Shown here: piece after piece, positions 1-8,686 of the stretch
Layout of the letters: each line of letters starts with the position of its first letter
Numbering within the stretch: position 1 is the first letter of the stretch
Assembly: GCA_902384455.1 (NCBI GenBank)
Contig: CABMCB010000068.1
Span: 1 to 59,292 of the forward strand
Source: an uncultured archaeon
GTDB lineage: Archaea > Altiarchaeota > Altiarchaeia > IMC4 > SCGC-AAA252-I15
Direction: 5' to 3'
Length of the DNA stretch: 59,292 nt
Position numbers and translations under genes: made by a program
Notes under the pieces: model-generated
What the model saw: only the letters and a program-made list of their open reading frames with translations
The model's database searches: none
What the model was told of the DNA's origin: nothing

Positions 1-40
1 AGCCTTTCTCTCCCATTTATCCAGAAGAACATTATCCCGA

Positions 41-541
41 TTAGCCGCTGTATCCGGAAACGCCCGAACCAGAGTAGCCGGAGTAACCCGATTGACCGGA
101 AGCTCCTTGAATTCCTTGGAAGCCCTGAGGGCCGGAATACCCACTGTATCCGGAAGGGCCGCTGTATCCAGAAGCTCCGCTTGCGCCTGTAGCTCCCGGA
201 GCTCCAATAAGGCCAGAGTACCCACTGTATCCGGAAGGTCCACTGTGTCCAGAGTATCCGGAGCGTCCCGAGTAGCCAGAAGCCCCCGAACGACCTGAGT
301 ATCCAGAGTAACCCGAGCGACCGGAGTAACCGGAATAACCCGAACATCCAGAATAACCGGAGTTACCAGAGTATCCAGTATATCCGGAAGTACCTGAACC
401 AGAATATCCGCTATATCCAGACTGGCCGGTGTATCCGCTGTAGCCGGAAGGTCCAGAATAGCCACTATATCCGGACGGACCGGAATAGCCGGAGTACCCA
501 GACTGACCTGCTGTTGGGGGGATGTAAATTACGCCAGCCAT
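41..541 (-). CDS. Collagen-like Gly-X-Y repeat virion protein
   Basis: This 166-residue protein is almost entirely Gly-X-Y triplets, mostly G-Y-S with some G-P-S, G-R-S and G-A-T. Only about 12 N-terminal residues precede the repeat. Period-3 glycine is the mark of a collagen-type triple helix, so a trimeric fibre or stalk is likely. It is the last gene of the leftward late block and has a late-promoter-like motif about 35 nt upstream of its ATG. Shorter runs of the same GYSGYSG sequence occur in the 727-residue tail protein (6492-8675) and in a rightward gene (39121-39537). The repetitive DNA is a consequence of the coding repeat. A role in host attachment or as virion surface decoration is inference. 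Confidence 0.85.
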   Translation of the reverse strand: MAGVIYIPPTAGQSGYSGYSGPSGYSGYSGPSGYSGYTGQSGYSGYSGSGTSGYTGYSGNSGYSGCSGYSGYSGRSGYSGYSGRSGASGYSGRSGYSGHSGPSGYSGYSGLIGAPGATGASGASGYSGPSGYSGYSGPQGFQGIQGASGQSGYSGYSGSGVSGYSG

Positions 542-570
542 TAAGGACCTTTAAGGAGAAAGTCTTCCTT

Positions 571-590
571 AAAGACCCAAAATTTAGGTT
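571..590 (-). promoter_or_regulatory. Putative phage late promoter, copy a
   Basis: The minus strand reads TAAATTTTGGGTCTTT, upstream of the collagen-like gene. It is one of seven similar intergenic sites in the late region. Confidence 0.45.
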
Positions 591-603
591 TTTTAAGTAA
601 CTT

Positions 604-1125
604 TTAGGGTTTCCAGGTAAGATAAGCAGCAGAGCGCTTGAAGTAGCTGATATCTGGAGCCAAAGCAATACCAACCTGTCCAATCGGTGTAGAGACACCA
701 AGTTGTCCCAAAAGACAGTGGTCCATGTACGCATTTCTACCATAACCAACCATAAAGAAGTCGCGCTTCGTAACAGTCACTGTTTTTGTTACAATGGAAA
801 CAGAAGCGTTGTGAGTAGCCACCGTATTTTCAGAAGTGTCGTTTGTTGTGTGAGTGGTCGTGGTGTAGGCTACATGCCCACCAACAAAGGTAGGCTGAGA
901 CGTAGTTGTTGTCTCGGTGTGGGAGTTAATCTGTTTCTTGAGAGTGTCGTTCTCTGTGGTAAGTGTGACGTTGAGCTTAGTTACCTTCCTATAGCTATAC
1001 CCTAAAATGGTGGAAAGTAAGCCGAGGATAATGACAGCCACAGCCAAGCCGCCAATCAGCACTTTGTGCTTTGTGGCAAAAGCCACGGGTGTTGGGACAT
1101 TAGGTGCGGAATTATCCTCGGCCAC
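604..1125 (-). CDS. Membrane-anchored protein, spanin-like layout
   Basis: Unrecognised 173-residue protein. It starts at GTG with AAGGAGAAAG upstream. Residues 23-44 form one strong transmembrane helix. Residues 48-70 look like a short coiled coil, followed by a long Thr/Ser-rich region and a C-terminal domain with YGRNAYMDH. One N-terminal anchor plus an external coiled coil is compatible with an i-spanin or a membrane-tethered structural protein. It sits in a run of small membrane genes (604-1995) at the end of the late block, where lysis genes are often found. The lysis assignment is inference only. Confidence 0.7.
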   Translation of the reverse strand: MAEDNSAPNVPTPVAFATKHKVLIGGLAVAVIILGLLSTILGYSYRKVTKLNVTLTTENDTLKKQINSHTETTTTSQPTFVGGHVAYTTTTHTTNDTSENTVATHNASVSIVTKTVTVTKRDFFMVGYGRNAYMDHCLLGQLGVSTPIGQVGIALAPDISYFKRSAAYLTWKP

Positions 1126-1136
1126 GGTCTTTCTCC

Positions 1137-1385
1137 TTAGACAGAAACTGTCATCCCGTTGTAAGCAACAGCATGTGGGTCAGGGCTCGGGAGAGTTTCC
1201 TTATATGCCGAAAGCCATTCAGTCATCCACGTTTGCAGAGTTCCCGCTGTCAGGAGAGAATCTGTAGGAATGGAAGCTGTGGTATTCACGAGCTGGAAGT
1301 TGTAGGCCACCTGAATGGTGGCCGTATAACTTAACCCATCCTCGTTAGGTACCAGATTGATGATTTTGGCTGTTGCGTTTGCCAT
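1137..1385 (-). CDS. Small hypothetical late protein
   Basis: Unrecognised 82-residue soluble protein starting ATG-GCA-AAC. It shows alternating beta-type segments and no cysteines or membrane helix. It lies between two membrane-protein genes with short gaps of 3-11 nt, so it is probably co-transcribed with them. Confidence 0.65.
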   Translation of the reverse strand: MANATAKIINLVPNEDGLSYTATIQVAYNFQLVNTTASIPTDSLLTAGTLQTWMTEWLSAYKETLPSPDPHAVAYNGMTVSV

Positions 1386-1388
1386 GGC

Positions 1389-1700
1389 TTACGCTTTCTT
1401 TTTCAACACCACGTCAACTACGAAAGCCGCCGTGACGAGAATCAGAGCCAGCAGGACCAAGTAAGGAACTGCCAGGACCAAGGCAGGAACTACGCTCAGG
1501 GCAGCCTTCGAAACGGCAGCCACTACCTTGGCAGATAATCCGATAACAAACCGGCCCACCAGGAAGTATACCGCCCAAGCCGCTACAATCAAAAGAGCAG
1601 CCTTCACCTTTCCGAGCTTGACCAGCATGTTATCAAGGTTGGTACGCTTTTCAGCAACCCAAGCTTTGAGTTTAGGCCAGAAACCTGTAATCTCGTTCAT
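1389..1700 (-). CDS. Two-helix membrane protein, holin candidate
   Basis: This 103-residue protein has an amphipathic, charged N-terminus (residues 1-32), a hydrophobic helix at about 33-57 and a longer hydrophobic stretch at about 62-98, ending in a KKKA tail. Two or three transmembrane helices with a basic C-terminus in a small late phage protein fit a class I/II holin. The adjacent gene (1711-1995) has a XhlA-like layout, which supports a lysis cassette. No endolysin is seen nearby, so the function remains tentative. Confidence 0.65.
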   Translation of the reverse strand: MNEITGFWPKLKAWVAEKRTNLDNMLVKLGKVKAALLIVAAWAVYFLVGRFVIGLSAKVVAAVSKAALSVVPALVLAVPYLVLLALILVTAAFVVDVVLKKKA

Positions 1701-1710
1701 CGTATTCTCC

Positions 1711-1995
1711 TTAGTGTGTCAGCTTTACGTTCCCCATCGACGTGAAAATCCAGGTAAAGAGGGCTCCTAAAAACGCACTGGACAGTACGCCCACGATAGC
1801 TCCAATAAGAGCGGCCCTTGTCTGTACAACGGCCATCTTAATCTTCAGGTCACCAATCTCTTTGTAGAGTTCGGTAATGTCTGCTTTTGCTTGTTTGAGC
1901 TCAGACAGCACAAGACGCTGCCACATGGCCCAAGACCCTACAGGGTCATTTCCATTATCCCCGTTGGTCGGGTAGCCGTTGGTTTCGGGAGGCAT
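1711..1995 (-). CDS. XhlA-like coiled-coil membrane protein
   Basis: This 94-residue protein has a soluble Gly/Asn-rich N-terminus, a coiled coil at about residues 28-58 (ELKQAKADITELYKEIGDLK) and a C-terminal membrane helix at about 60-86. Coiled coil followed by a single terminal helix is the architecture of the XhlA/hemolysin-type phage lysis accessory proteins. A late-promoter-like motif lies about 30 nt upstream of its ATG, with AAGGAAC as ribosome-binding site. Similarity is by layout, not by a diagnostic motif. Confidence 0.65.
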   Translation of the reverse strand: MPPETNGYPTNGDNGNDPVGSWAMWQRLVLSELKQAKADITELYKEIGDLKIKMAVVQTRAALIGAIVGVLSSAFLGALFTWIFTSMGNVKLTH

Positions 1996-2020
1996 AGCTG
2001 TTCCTTATTCGTTAGCCTAT

Positions 2021-2040
2021 AAAAGCCCAAAATTCAACGC
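2021..2040 (-). promoter_or_regulatory. Putative phage late promoter, copy b
   Basis: The minus strand reads TTGAATTTTGGGCTTTT, directly downstream of the 58-residue gene and upstream of the XhlA-like gene. The arms AAAAGC and GCTTTT could also form a small hairpin. Confidence 0.45.
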
Positions 2041-2042
2041 TT

Positions 2043-2219
2043 TTATTTGCTATGCTCTTTACCGAGGAAATATCTTTTGATTTCGTTCTTTCCTTGGATG
2101 GCTTCAGTCGGAAGCTCGTGTGCGTTTGTTTCCACCAAACGCATAAGTAAGTCCCGAAGTTTGTCAACCTGAGAAAAGTCTGCTTTCGGCGTCGTCGCCG
2201 TTGCCGTTGCTGCTTTCAT
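2043..2219 (-). CDS. Small hypothetical late protein, 58 aa
   Basis: An intact ATG-to-TAA frame of 58 codons fills the gap between the fibre gene and the XhlA-like gene. The protein has an Ala/Thr-rich start (MKAATATATTPK) and an amphipathic, charged remainder ending GKEHSK. TTAATACCGGC precedes the start, so there is only a weak ribosome-binding site. No family is recognised. Position within a continuous late operon is the main support. Confidence 0.55.
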   Translation of the reverse strand: MKAATATATTPKADFSQVDKLRDLLMRLVETNAHELPTEAIQGKNEIKRYFLGKEHSK

Positions 2220-2233
2220 GCCGGTATTAATCC

Positions 2234-3649
2234 TTACATGTAGTAAATCAGTAGGTACCCGGTTACTCCGGGACCACCCGCTCCGCCATTTACAGGACCG
2301 GCAAAGCCTCCACGGCCATAAAAACCAAGACCTGTAAACGGAAATCCTCCAGTAGGAGAACCGATGCAGAGGCGGGCACCCACGTTACCAAAGTAACCTG
2401 GGTCACCAGCTTCCCAACCATTGCCACCTTTAGTCCCATTCACATTAAGTGTACCACCACTGGCACTTCCTCCAGCCCCGCCCTGTCCTCCTGTAATCGT
2501 AACAGAGGGCGGTGATCCGGTATAGGTGACTGTTAAGTTCTGGCCGTTTCCTCCACAAGTAGCATCCATTTTGGGATATCCAATGGAAGTAAAATCGACA
2601 GCAGTACCAATCCCACTTCCATTATTTCCTACATAGTAAGGAAATACGTTGCCAGGAGTTACAGGTACAATACCTTCAACATACCCACCCCCACCCCCAG
2701 CTCCTCCAAAACCCACATTAACCCCATTTGTGATGACTGTAGGTGCACCGTCTCCTCCAGGCCCCCAGCAGCGAACCCACATGCGGCTTACGCCTGCAGG
2801 AACAGTGATGTTTCCAGAACCCGGTCCGTATGAAACAATGCTTTTAACCCCAGTCTGCAAAACGTTAATCTGAGCCTGAATGTTATTAACTTCCGTAACC
2901 GCATCGTTAATGTTGATGGCTGGAGCTTCGTACCATTTGGAGGTTGGTCCAAGGATATCAGCAATAGCCGCTCGGATAGCAGACAAAGAGTCTGCGAGAG
3001 TAAGGGTTGTTGTCAGGTTGGCTTGGTGAGGGTCACCTGGCCAATTCTGAAGATTCCACACATACGGGAGTGTGTAGGCAAATTGAGAGACAATCGCCCC
3101 TGTCGAATCGAGTGTGAATTTACCAATCCGAGAATACCCATCCTTAGGGGTTGGCAAGTTACTCAAAAGAATAACCGGCGTAGGCGGGTAGTTGGAAGTG
3201 AGAGTGGGAATGATTAGAGCGCCTGCCTGGCGAGTTACTTCACTACACACATTACGTGTTTCAAAAGAATCCGGGTCAAGGGCTTCTGCGTAAGTGATAT
3301 CCACAAAGTACTCTTGATTTCCTGATGTCGGAGGAGTTGCATTCAAGACAGTAGTTTGAATGGGGAGAAGGGACCCACTGTAGTTGTTTGGGTCGTTATC
3401 CAGTGAAAAGAGAATCAGCCCTGCTGAAATGGATACGAGGGCTGGGCTTCCTGGAGTAATGCTTACCTTACACCCGTTAAGAATGCAGCCGGGATAGCCG
3501 AACCCAGCCTGCTTCCCTTGAAAGAAGTTGACGTTGAAATCTTTTGCCAACTGATGCAGGAGAGCAGCCAGGCTGTTGAGGTCAGCAGACGTTACCTCTT
3601 CAGTATCTGTGAAGTTTAGTTTTCGACTTCCTGTAGGGAAGGGAACCAT
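2234..3649 (-). CDS. Tail fibre/adhesin paralogue 1, Gly-rich tip
   Basis: One of three tandem paralogues, 471 residues. The N-terminus (FPTGSRKLNFTDTEEVTSAD) is shared with the other two and probably docks to the baseplate or a common base. The middle is beta-rich. The C-terminal ~180 residues are glycine-rich with GPGGDGAP and GGAGGGGGYVEG, followed by VTPGNVFPYYVG. This layout is seen in phage receptor-binding fibre tips with polyglycine loops. It starts at ATG after GGAGAG and lies 1 nt from the next paralogue. The specific receptor is unknown. Confidence 0.8.
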   Translation of the reverse strand: MVPFPTGSRKLNFTDTEEVTSADLNSLAALLHQLAKDFNVNFFQGKQAGFGYPGCILNGCKVSITPGSPALVSISAGLILFSLDNDPNNYSGSLLPIQTTVLNATPPTSGNQEYFVDITYAEALDPDSFETRNVCSEVTRQAGALIIPTLTSNYPPTPVILLSNLPTPKDGYSRIGKFTLDSTGAIVSQFAYTLPYVWNLQNWPGDPHQANLTTTLTLADSLSAIRAAIADILGPTSKWYEAPAININDAVTEVNNIQAQINVLQTGVKSIVSYGPGSGNITVPAGVSRMWVRCWGPGGDGAPTVITNGVNVGFGGAGGGGGYVEGIVPVTPGNVFPYYVGNNGSGIGTAVDFTSIGYPKMDATCGGNGQNLTVTYTGSPPSVTITGGQGGAGGSASGGTLNVNGTKGGNGWEAGDPGYFGNVGARLCIGSPTGGFPFTGLGFYGRGGFAGPVNGGAGGPGVTGYLLIYYM

Positions 3650-3650
3650 C

Positions 3651-4997
3651 TTACTCTCCGTAAATCAGAATCAGTCCATCACCCCCCGGAAATCCGGGGC
3701 TTGGGGTAACGATACTGCCTGTGTAAAACCCACGCAATCCTCCACCTCCGTAATAAGCAAAACCATTAGGGGCATATCTGGTAGTATTTTCGTTAGGGTG
3801 AAACAACTGATGATAAACACCCCCCATGACACCCCTTCCATTATCCATTACTTCGAAAGAGCCACCACTTACGGTTCCCGGAGTTCCGTCTGTGTCTGAG
3901 AAAATGCCACCATGACCTCCAAACCCAGCTACTGGGGTAACTCCACCAACAGGACCGAAGCTTGTAGATGTGCCGTTTGTGCTATCTGGACCTCCGCTAC
4001 CCACGGAAAAGTTGATGGTTTGTCCTGGGGTAACATTGAAAATATGTTCAAGGTAGGCTCCGGCACCTCCGCGCCCTCCTGCATTCAGGTACAGAGTAGC
4101 TCCACCCCCACCGCCTCCTCCCCACATCTTTACCAGGATTCTGTGAATTCCAGTAGGAACCACGTAAGGAGAGGACCCGTTATCTGCTTTGGTCAACTTC
4201 TTAACGGACTTAAATCCAGAGGTTAATGCGTTGATGTTGGCAATGAGTATAGAAATCATAGTAGCCAAGGTAGGCAAGTCTGCAGCCGCTACAGAATACC
4301 ATTCGTTTGGAGCACCGAGAATGTATTTAAGCTGTGCTTTAATTGTAGCGATGGAGTCAGCCAATGTTTTAATTTGGTCCGAGTCAAAAGTATTAGGGGT
4401 TCCTGGCCAGAGAACAGCGTCCCAAATCCGAGGAGTTACATAGGTAACAGAAACGGTGGCATCGTAAAACACCTCGACCTGGGCCAAACGAACGTATCCT
4501 GTGGCAGGCCCTGTAGAAGGTGCAGGTACTAAGGAGTAAAGAACCTGAGGCACCGTACTCACAGAAAGGCTTGCTGGAATAACGATGTTATTGACTGTAT
4601 CGAAAACTCTTCGAGCGCTGGTAGCTGGGTCAAGGATTTCAGAATAAGCCAAGTCAATGTAGTAGATGTCAGACCCCGACATTGGAAGAGTAACGGCAAA
4701 GAGGTCAGAAGGTGTATTCACCAGAGTCCCTGTATAGTCTCCAGGAATAGAGGTGTTGAATACAACGACTCCAGTATCGAGGTAGATATTGTAAGAGGGC
4801 CCCCCAGTTAAAGAGATTCCGCATCCGCTCACAATACACCCGAAATTAGTAGGGTCTTGGCTCTCTTGCAAAGCCTGGATAGTAAAGTCCTTAAAGAGCT
4901 TATGGAGCAAAGACGAGACTTTATTCAGGTCACTTGAAGTGATTTCCTGTTTGGGGGAGAAGTTAACTTTTGAAGAATTAGGGTTATTCAGGTCCAT
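3651..4997 (-). CDS. Tail fibre/adhesin paralogue 2, Gly-rich tip
   Basis: A 448-residue paralogue of its neighbours. It shares the N-terminal SKVNFSPKQEITSSDLNKVSS segment type, the middle motif with an IWDAVLWPGTP-like tryptophan run, and a C-terminal Gly-rich tip (MWGGGGGGGATLY, then LEHIFNVTPGQTINFSVG). Divergence is greatest in the glycine-rich loops, as expected for receptor-binding variation. It is the middle gene of the triplet, with intergenic gaps of 1 and 8 nt. Confidence 0.8.
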   Translation of the reverse strand: MDLNNPNSSKVNFSPKQEITSSDLNKVSSLLHKLFKDFTIQALQESQDPTNFGCIVSGCGISLTGGPSYNIYLDTGVVVFNTSIPGDYTGTLVNTPSDLFAVTLPMSGSDIYYIDLAYSEILDPATSARRVFDTVNNIVIPASLSVSTVPQVLYSLVPAPSTGPATGYVRLAQVEVFYDATVSVTYVTPRIWDAVLWPGTPNTFDSDQIKTLADSIATIKAQLKYILGAPNEWYSVAAADLPTLATMISILIANINALTSGFKSVKKLTKADNGSSPYVVPTGIHRILVKMWGGGGGGGATLYLNAGGRGGAGAYLEHIFNVTPGQTINFSVGSGGPDSTNGTSTSFGPVGGVTPVAGFGGHGGIFSDTDGTPGTVSGGSFEVMDNGRGVMGGVYHQLFHPNENTTRYAPNGFAYYGGGGLRGFYTGSIVTPSPGFPGGDGLILIYGE

Positions 4998-5005
4998 GGT
5001 TTACC

Positions 5006-6457
5006 TTAAGCGTAGTAGACGAGGATGATTCCGTCGCCACCTGTACCTCCAGGAGTGTTAACAACAGGAGGCCAAACTTTAGTGTTGGAAAAACCTCCAG
5101 CACACCCTCCCCCTCCACATCCAAACATAGGGGAGGGTGTCGCCTTACCTGCCCTGTGGAAGTAATCAATGCACGTCATGTTTGGGGCGGCTCTACCGTC
5201 TCCGTATCCAAGAATGCTTCCTTGAAGTCCTGGAAGAAGAACTGCCGTCGAGCTTGTAGCGGTAGGAGTACCTCCGGTACCTCCAGTACCGTCAATGACA
5301 GTGCCTGTATTTGGAATAGAGGCGTTACCTCCATTACCCCCAGCTCCAGCAGAGTAGCTGCCAAACGTAGTGGGATTTCCACTACCTCCAGCACCAACCC
5401 TGTAGTTAATGACTTGACCTGGAGTGACATTCATAACATCTTCAATGTAAGCTCCCGAGCCACCGCCTCCTCCCCAAGCTCTTAAAGAGACAAGAACCAA
5501 AGCAAAGGCTCCATTACCACCATTTCCACCAGGCCCCCACATACGGATGTAAAGCTTGGAACATCCCGCAGGTACTGTATAGGTAGATGGAAGTCCAGCA
5601 CGAAGTACAGACATTCCCTTAAAACCAAGTTTTAGGTTATTTACTGTAGTCTGAGCGTCGTCAAGGAGAGTCTTTGCCGTTTTCAAGTCAATGGCAGGAC
5701 CCGAGTACCAGTCGCACGTAGTCAGATAGGCTAGTTGAGCACGAACGGCTGACAAGCAGTCAGCCAGCGTGTATGTCGTTGCACTGTTCTGTGCGTGAGG
5801 AACTGCAGGCGACCCGGGCCAATTCTGGAGGTTCCAGATGTATGGGATAGCCATGTTGATGTCCCGGTAGATTCCAGTAGACGATACGACAAAGTTAGCG
5901 ATTCGATTGTACCCATTAGCCACCGGGTATTGAGAGACTTGAAGAGGGTCTGCCACTTCAGGCCCTGCGACAAGAGCATATGAATAGGAGGGGACTGTAT
6001 GAATGTTCGCGCTCTTTGCACTTACTAAATCGTTTGGAGCATTGTAGAAGTTTCGAGAAGTAGCGCTTCCCGGGTCGATGTTTTCAGAATAAGTAATGTC
6101 CAGGGTATACATTACAAACTTACCTGAGGCAGGGAGGTTAATGGTTCCTACTCCGCCTGCAGTAATGGGAACCAAAGAGCCACTGTAGTTATCCGCATCC
6201 ACAAGGGACGAAAAGAGAAGCAGTCCACTGGAAATCGAAACATTAACTTTATTCGGAACAGCTTTCAGAGTAGGAATACACCCGTTAACAACGCATCCAG
6301 GGAAGTAGCCAACCTGTTGGTTGACAAAGAAGTTGACATTACGGTCTTTGATGATTTGGTGAAGGTATGTGGAAATGGCGTTTAAATCAAAAGCCATGTC
6401 CTCTTGGACAACCGTAAAGTTGGATTTTCTTGAGTCAGTTGGAAAGGGCGTAGTCAT
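5006..6457 (-). CDS. Tail fibre/adhesin paralogue 3, Gly-rich tip
   Basis: This 483-residue protein is the first transcribed of the three fibre paralogues. The start chosen is the ATG at 6457 with GAGGAAAAAC just upstream; an in-frame TTG four codons earlier is less likely. The N-terminus FPTDSRKSNFTVVQEDMAFD matches the other two. The C-terminal region has MWGPGGNGG and GGGGGSGAYIEDVMNVTPG. A late-promoter-like motif lies only ~20 nt upstream of the ATG, so the triplet may be transcribed from its own start. Confidence 0.8.
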   Translation of the reverse strand: MTTPFPTDSRKSNFTVVQEDMAFDLNAISTYLHQIIKDRNVNFFVNQQVGYFPGCVVNGCIPTLKAVPNKVNVSISSGLLLFSSLVDADNYSGSLVPITAGGVGTINLPASGKFVMYTLDITYSENIDPGSATSRNFYNAPNDLVSAKSANIHTVPSYSYALVAGPEVADPLQVSQYPVANGYNRIANFVVSSTGIYRDINMAIPYIWNLQNWPGSPAVPHAQNSATTYTLADCLSAVRAQLAYLTTCDWYSGPAIDLKTAKTLLDDAQTTVNNLKLGFKGMSVLRAGLPSTYTVPAGCSKLYIRMWGPGGNGGNGAFALVLVSLRAWGGGGGSGAYIEDVMNVTPGQVINYRVGAGGSGNPTTFGSYSAGAGGNGGNASIPNTGTVIDGTGGTGGTPTATSSTAVLLPGLQGSILGYGDGRAAPNMTCIDYFHRAGKATPSPMFGCGGGGCAGGFSNTKVWPPVVNTPGGTGGDGIILVYYA

Positions 6458-6467
6458 GTTTTTCCTC

Positions 6468-6490
6468 AAAAAAGCCCAAAATTTACAGTT
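6468..6490 (-). promoter_or_regulatory. Putative phage late promoter, copy c
   Basis: The minus strand reads TGTAAATTTTGGGCTTTTTT, between the NHL tail gene and the fibre triplet. The left side is not complementary to the right, which argues against a simple terminator hairpin. Confidence 0.5.
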
Positions 6491-6491
6491 T

Positions 6492-8675
6492 TTACTGGAG
6501 GAGTTGGACGATGACTGCTGTAATTCCAGCCGCTTTCATGCTGTTTACCAAGAAAGCAATACGCTGGACGGGGTCAGATACCGCAAACTGCTCGGTATCC
6601 AGAAAACCCCCGTAAGAAGCGTATCCAGAGCCGGTAGACCCCTGAGGGAGGGCGCTGTGGAACGTAGTGGTGAGGTCCTGACTTCCGGTTGTTGCAAACA
6701 GGTCGTTGAAAGACCCGTAGGTTCCTGAATATCCAGAATAGCCCGAGTATCCCGAATAACCGCTCAAGCCCCCCAAGAATACCCCTCGGTTGTCCACCAC
6801 ATTCGAAGTAAAGACCACATAAATATAGAAAGGTCTTTGGGTCTGAATAAAGGTTAGCGGGGTAGCTACGTTTGTTAAACCCATAGTATTTGAATCAAGC
6901 TCTTTAACTGAGTAAGAGCCGGGGAACGAAAACAAGAAGTTGTAGAGGTCGGTGTTGGATGTGTTCTTCTTGGTTTCGGAGAATCCTGTATTCGAACCAC
7001 TCATCGTAAACCCGTCATAAACTCGAATAGACGGGTCGGACGAGTAAATTTTCTGCAAGAAGGACTGAATACTTGCAAGGGCGAGTTTGTTCCCGAACGC
7101 CTGAAGCTTAATTCTCTTCTTGTAATCATCTTGTGGCTCGTTGTAGATTCGAGGAACACCAAACCCAATACCAACCTGTTCAAGGCAGTTTGGCTTACCT
7201 GGGTAAGTGAACGAATCGTCATCGGCCCCGTAGTCGTTCGTGATGCTGTAGTTTGGCTTAATCGGAAGCGATGAGCTGTAGATTAAGGAGTATGTTCCAG
7301 GAATCCCCGTAGGGTCAACAGCGTTAGGCATGTACTGAAGAGTGGCAGTTCCCCCACCTGGAATTGTTACTTGCATAGGTGTTGTGATTTGGAAGATGTA
7401 ATTAGTCTGAGGAGTTCCATCAACAGCGCTGAGGTCCTGAGCTACGTTACTACCACCCGTGACGATAATGTCAGAACCGACACACAGAACGAAAAGAGGA
7501 GGCCCGGCCACCCCAGTCAAGAACTCTGCAGTAAATGGCGTTGCTGGGGAAGGGAGCGGGATGGGAAGTTTCACAACACGAAAGTTAGAGAAGTCCGTAA
7601 CGTAAAGAAACGACCCGTTGTTAGAGATACCAGCAGGGAAGCGTAATTCGGTGTTTCCTGTACCGAAGGAACCCCAATATGCGGTAAATGGGGTTGCCGG
7701 AGAGGGGAGAGGGAGAGGTAACTGAACCACCCTGGAATTGAAGGTATCTACAACGTACATGTCAGACCCGTTGATTGTGATTCCGTTAGGGCCGTTGAAT
7801 TCTGTAGTTCCAGAACCCGGAGAACCCCAGTAAGCCAGAAACGGCGTAGAGGGGGATGGAAGAGGCAACGGAAGCTGAATAACTCGACTGTTTCCATAAT
7901 CTGCAACGTACAAGTAGGTTCCATCTGTTTTGATGTCACTTGGATTAGACAAGCCGGTAGTCCCGCTTCCAGGGGAACCCCAGGTACCAATCAAGTTACC
8001 GTAGGTATCTGTCTGAACGATTCGACAGTTCACATAGTCGGTGACGTAGACGTAACCGCCGTAGGCCAGGATTCCGTAAGGACCACTGTACTGGTCGTTA
8101 TTTCCGAATGTACTCCAAGAAGAAATAATGGAGCCCTGAAGAGTTGTTTTAATGACCCGGTTATTCGAATAGTCGGTAGAGTAGAAATAGAACCCGTCTG
8201 TAGTAATCCCGTTCATGCTGAATCCGCTGGTTACGGGGTCATTAAAATTCCCATAAGTAAGGTTAATGGGAATGGAAACAGAGGAAGTCGTCTTGTTGTT
8301 GATTGTAGTATAGAACGACTTACTTAAATTCTTTGGGTACCCAAGGAATACCCCGTTTGTATTAACTACTTGATTAAGATTGAACAAGTATCCGGGCAAG
8401 GCTACTTCATCAATCACCCCCGAAACTTGAGAAATGTCGGTAAGCTCGACAGCTTCCACCCCAATCAGAGACTGCTGCTCTCCCGCAGCAACTGCTCGCA
8501 GAGCTTCGTCTGTAACACGAGACACAGCATCCATGAGGTTAACAACATTGGAAGCCCCCACCCGGTAAGTGGTGTTGTCGGTCGGGAAAGGAGCCAGTTG
8601 TCCCATGACCTGAGGATACACCTTAGGGGTGTTCTTCAGGATGATTGGCAGTGAAGGTACGGGGTCTTGAGGCAT
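6492..8675 (-). CDS. Tail protein with NHL beta-propeller and collagen-like run
   Basis: This is a 727-residue protein. Residues ~140-400 contain about five NHL-type repeats (YVTDYVNCRIVQ, YVADYGNSRVIQL, YVVDTFNSRVVQL, YVTDFSNFRVVKL), each ending in a Leu-Pro-rich linker. Five to six such blades would form a beta-propeller. Near residue 630 is a short collagen-like run, GLSGYSGYSGYSGYSG. The N-terminus (FPTDNTTYRVGASNVVNLMD) resembles phage tail proteins that attach to the baseplate. It lies between the J-like baseplate gene and the fibres. A propeller in a tail protein suggests ligand or glycan binding. Function is inferred. Confidence 0.75.
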   Translation of the reverse strand: MPQDPVPSLPIILKNTPKVYPQVMGQLAPFPTDNTTYRVGASNVVNLMDAVSRVTDEALRAVAAGEQQSLIGVEAVELTDISQVSGVIDEVALPGYLFNLNQVVNTNGVFLGYPKNLSKSFYTTINNKTTSSVSIPINLTYGNFNDPVTSGFSMNGITTDGFYFYSTDYSNNRVIKTTLQGSIISSWSTFGNNDQYSGPYGILAYGGYVYVTDYVNCRIVQTDTYGNLIGTWGSPGSGTTGLSNPSDIKTDGTYLYVADYGNSRVIQLPLPLPSPSTPFLAYWGSPGSGTTEFNGPNGITINGSDMYVVDTFNSRVVQLPLPLPSPATPFTAYWGSFGTGNTELRFPAGISNNGSFLYVTDFSNFRVVKLPIPLPSPATPFTAEFLTGVAGPPLFVLCVGSDIIVTGGSNVAQDLSAVDGTPQTNYIFQITTPMQVTIPGGGTATLQYMPNAVDPTGIPGTYSLIYSSSLPIKPNYSITNDYGADDDSFTYPGKPNCLEQVGIGFGVPRIYNEPQDDYKKRIKLQAFGNKLALASIQSFLQKIYSSDPSIRVYDGFTMSGSNTGFSETKKNTSNTDLYNFLFSFPGSYSVKELDSNTMGLTNVATPLTFIQTQRPFYIYVVFTSNVVDNRGVFLGGLSGYSGYSGYSGYSGTYGSFNDLFATTGSQDLTTTFHSALPQGSTGSGYASYGGFLDTEQFAVSDPVQRIAFLVNSMKAAGITAVIVQLLQ

Positions 8676-8686
8676 TGCCTTAGTCC

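Noticed and set aside
41..541. CRISPR-like or tandem-repeat DNA array
   Set aside because: The periodicity is 9 bp and follows Gly-Tyr-Ser codons in one open frame; there are no spacers or cas genes.
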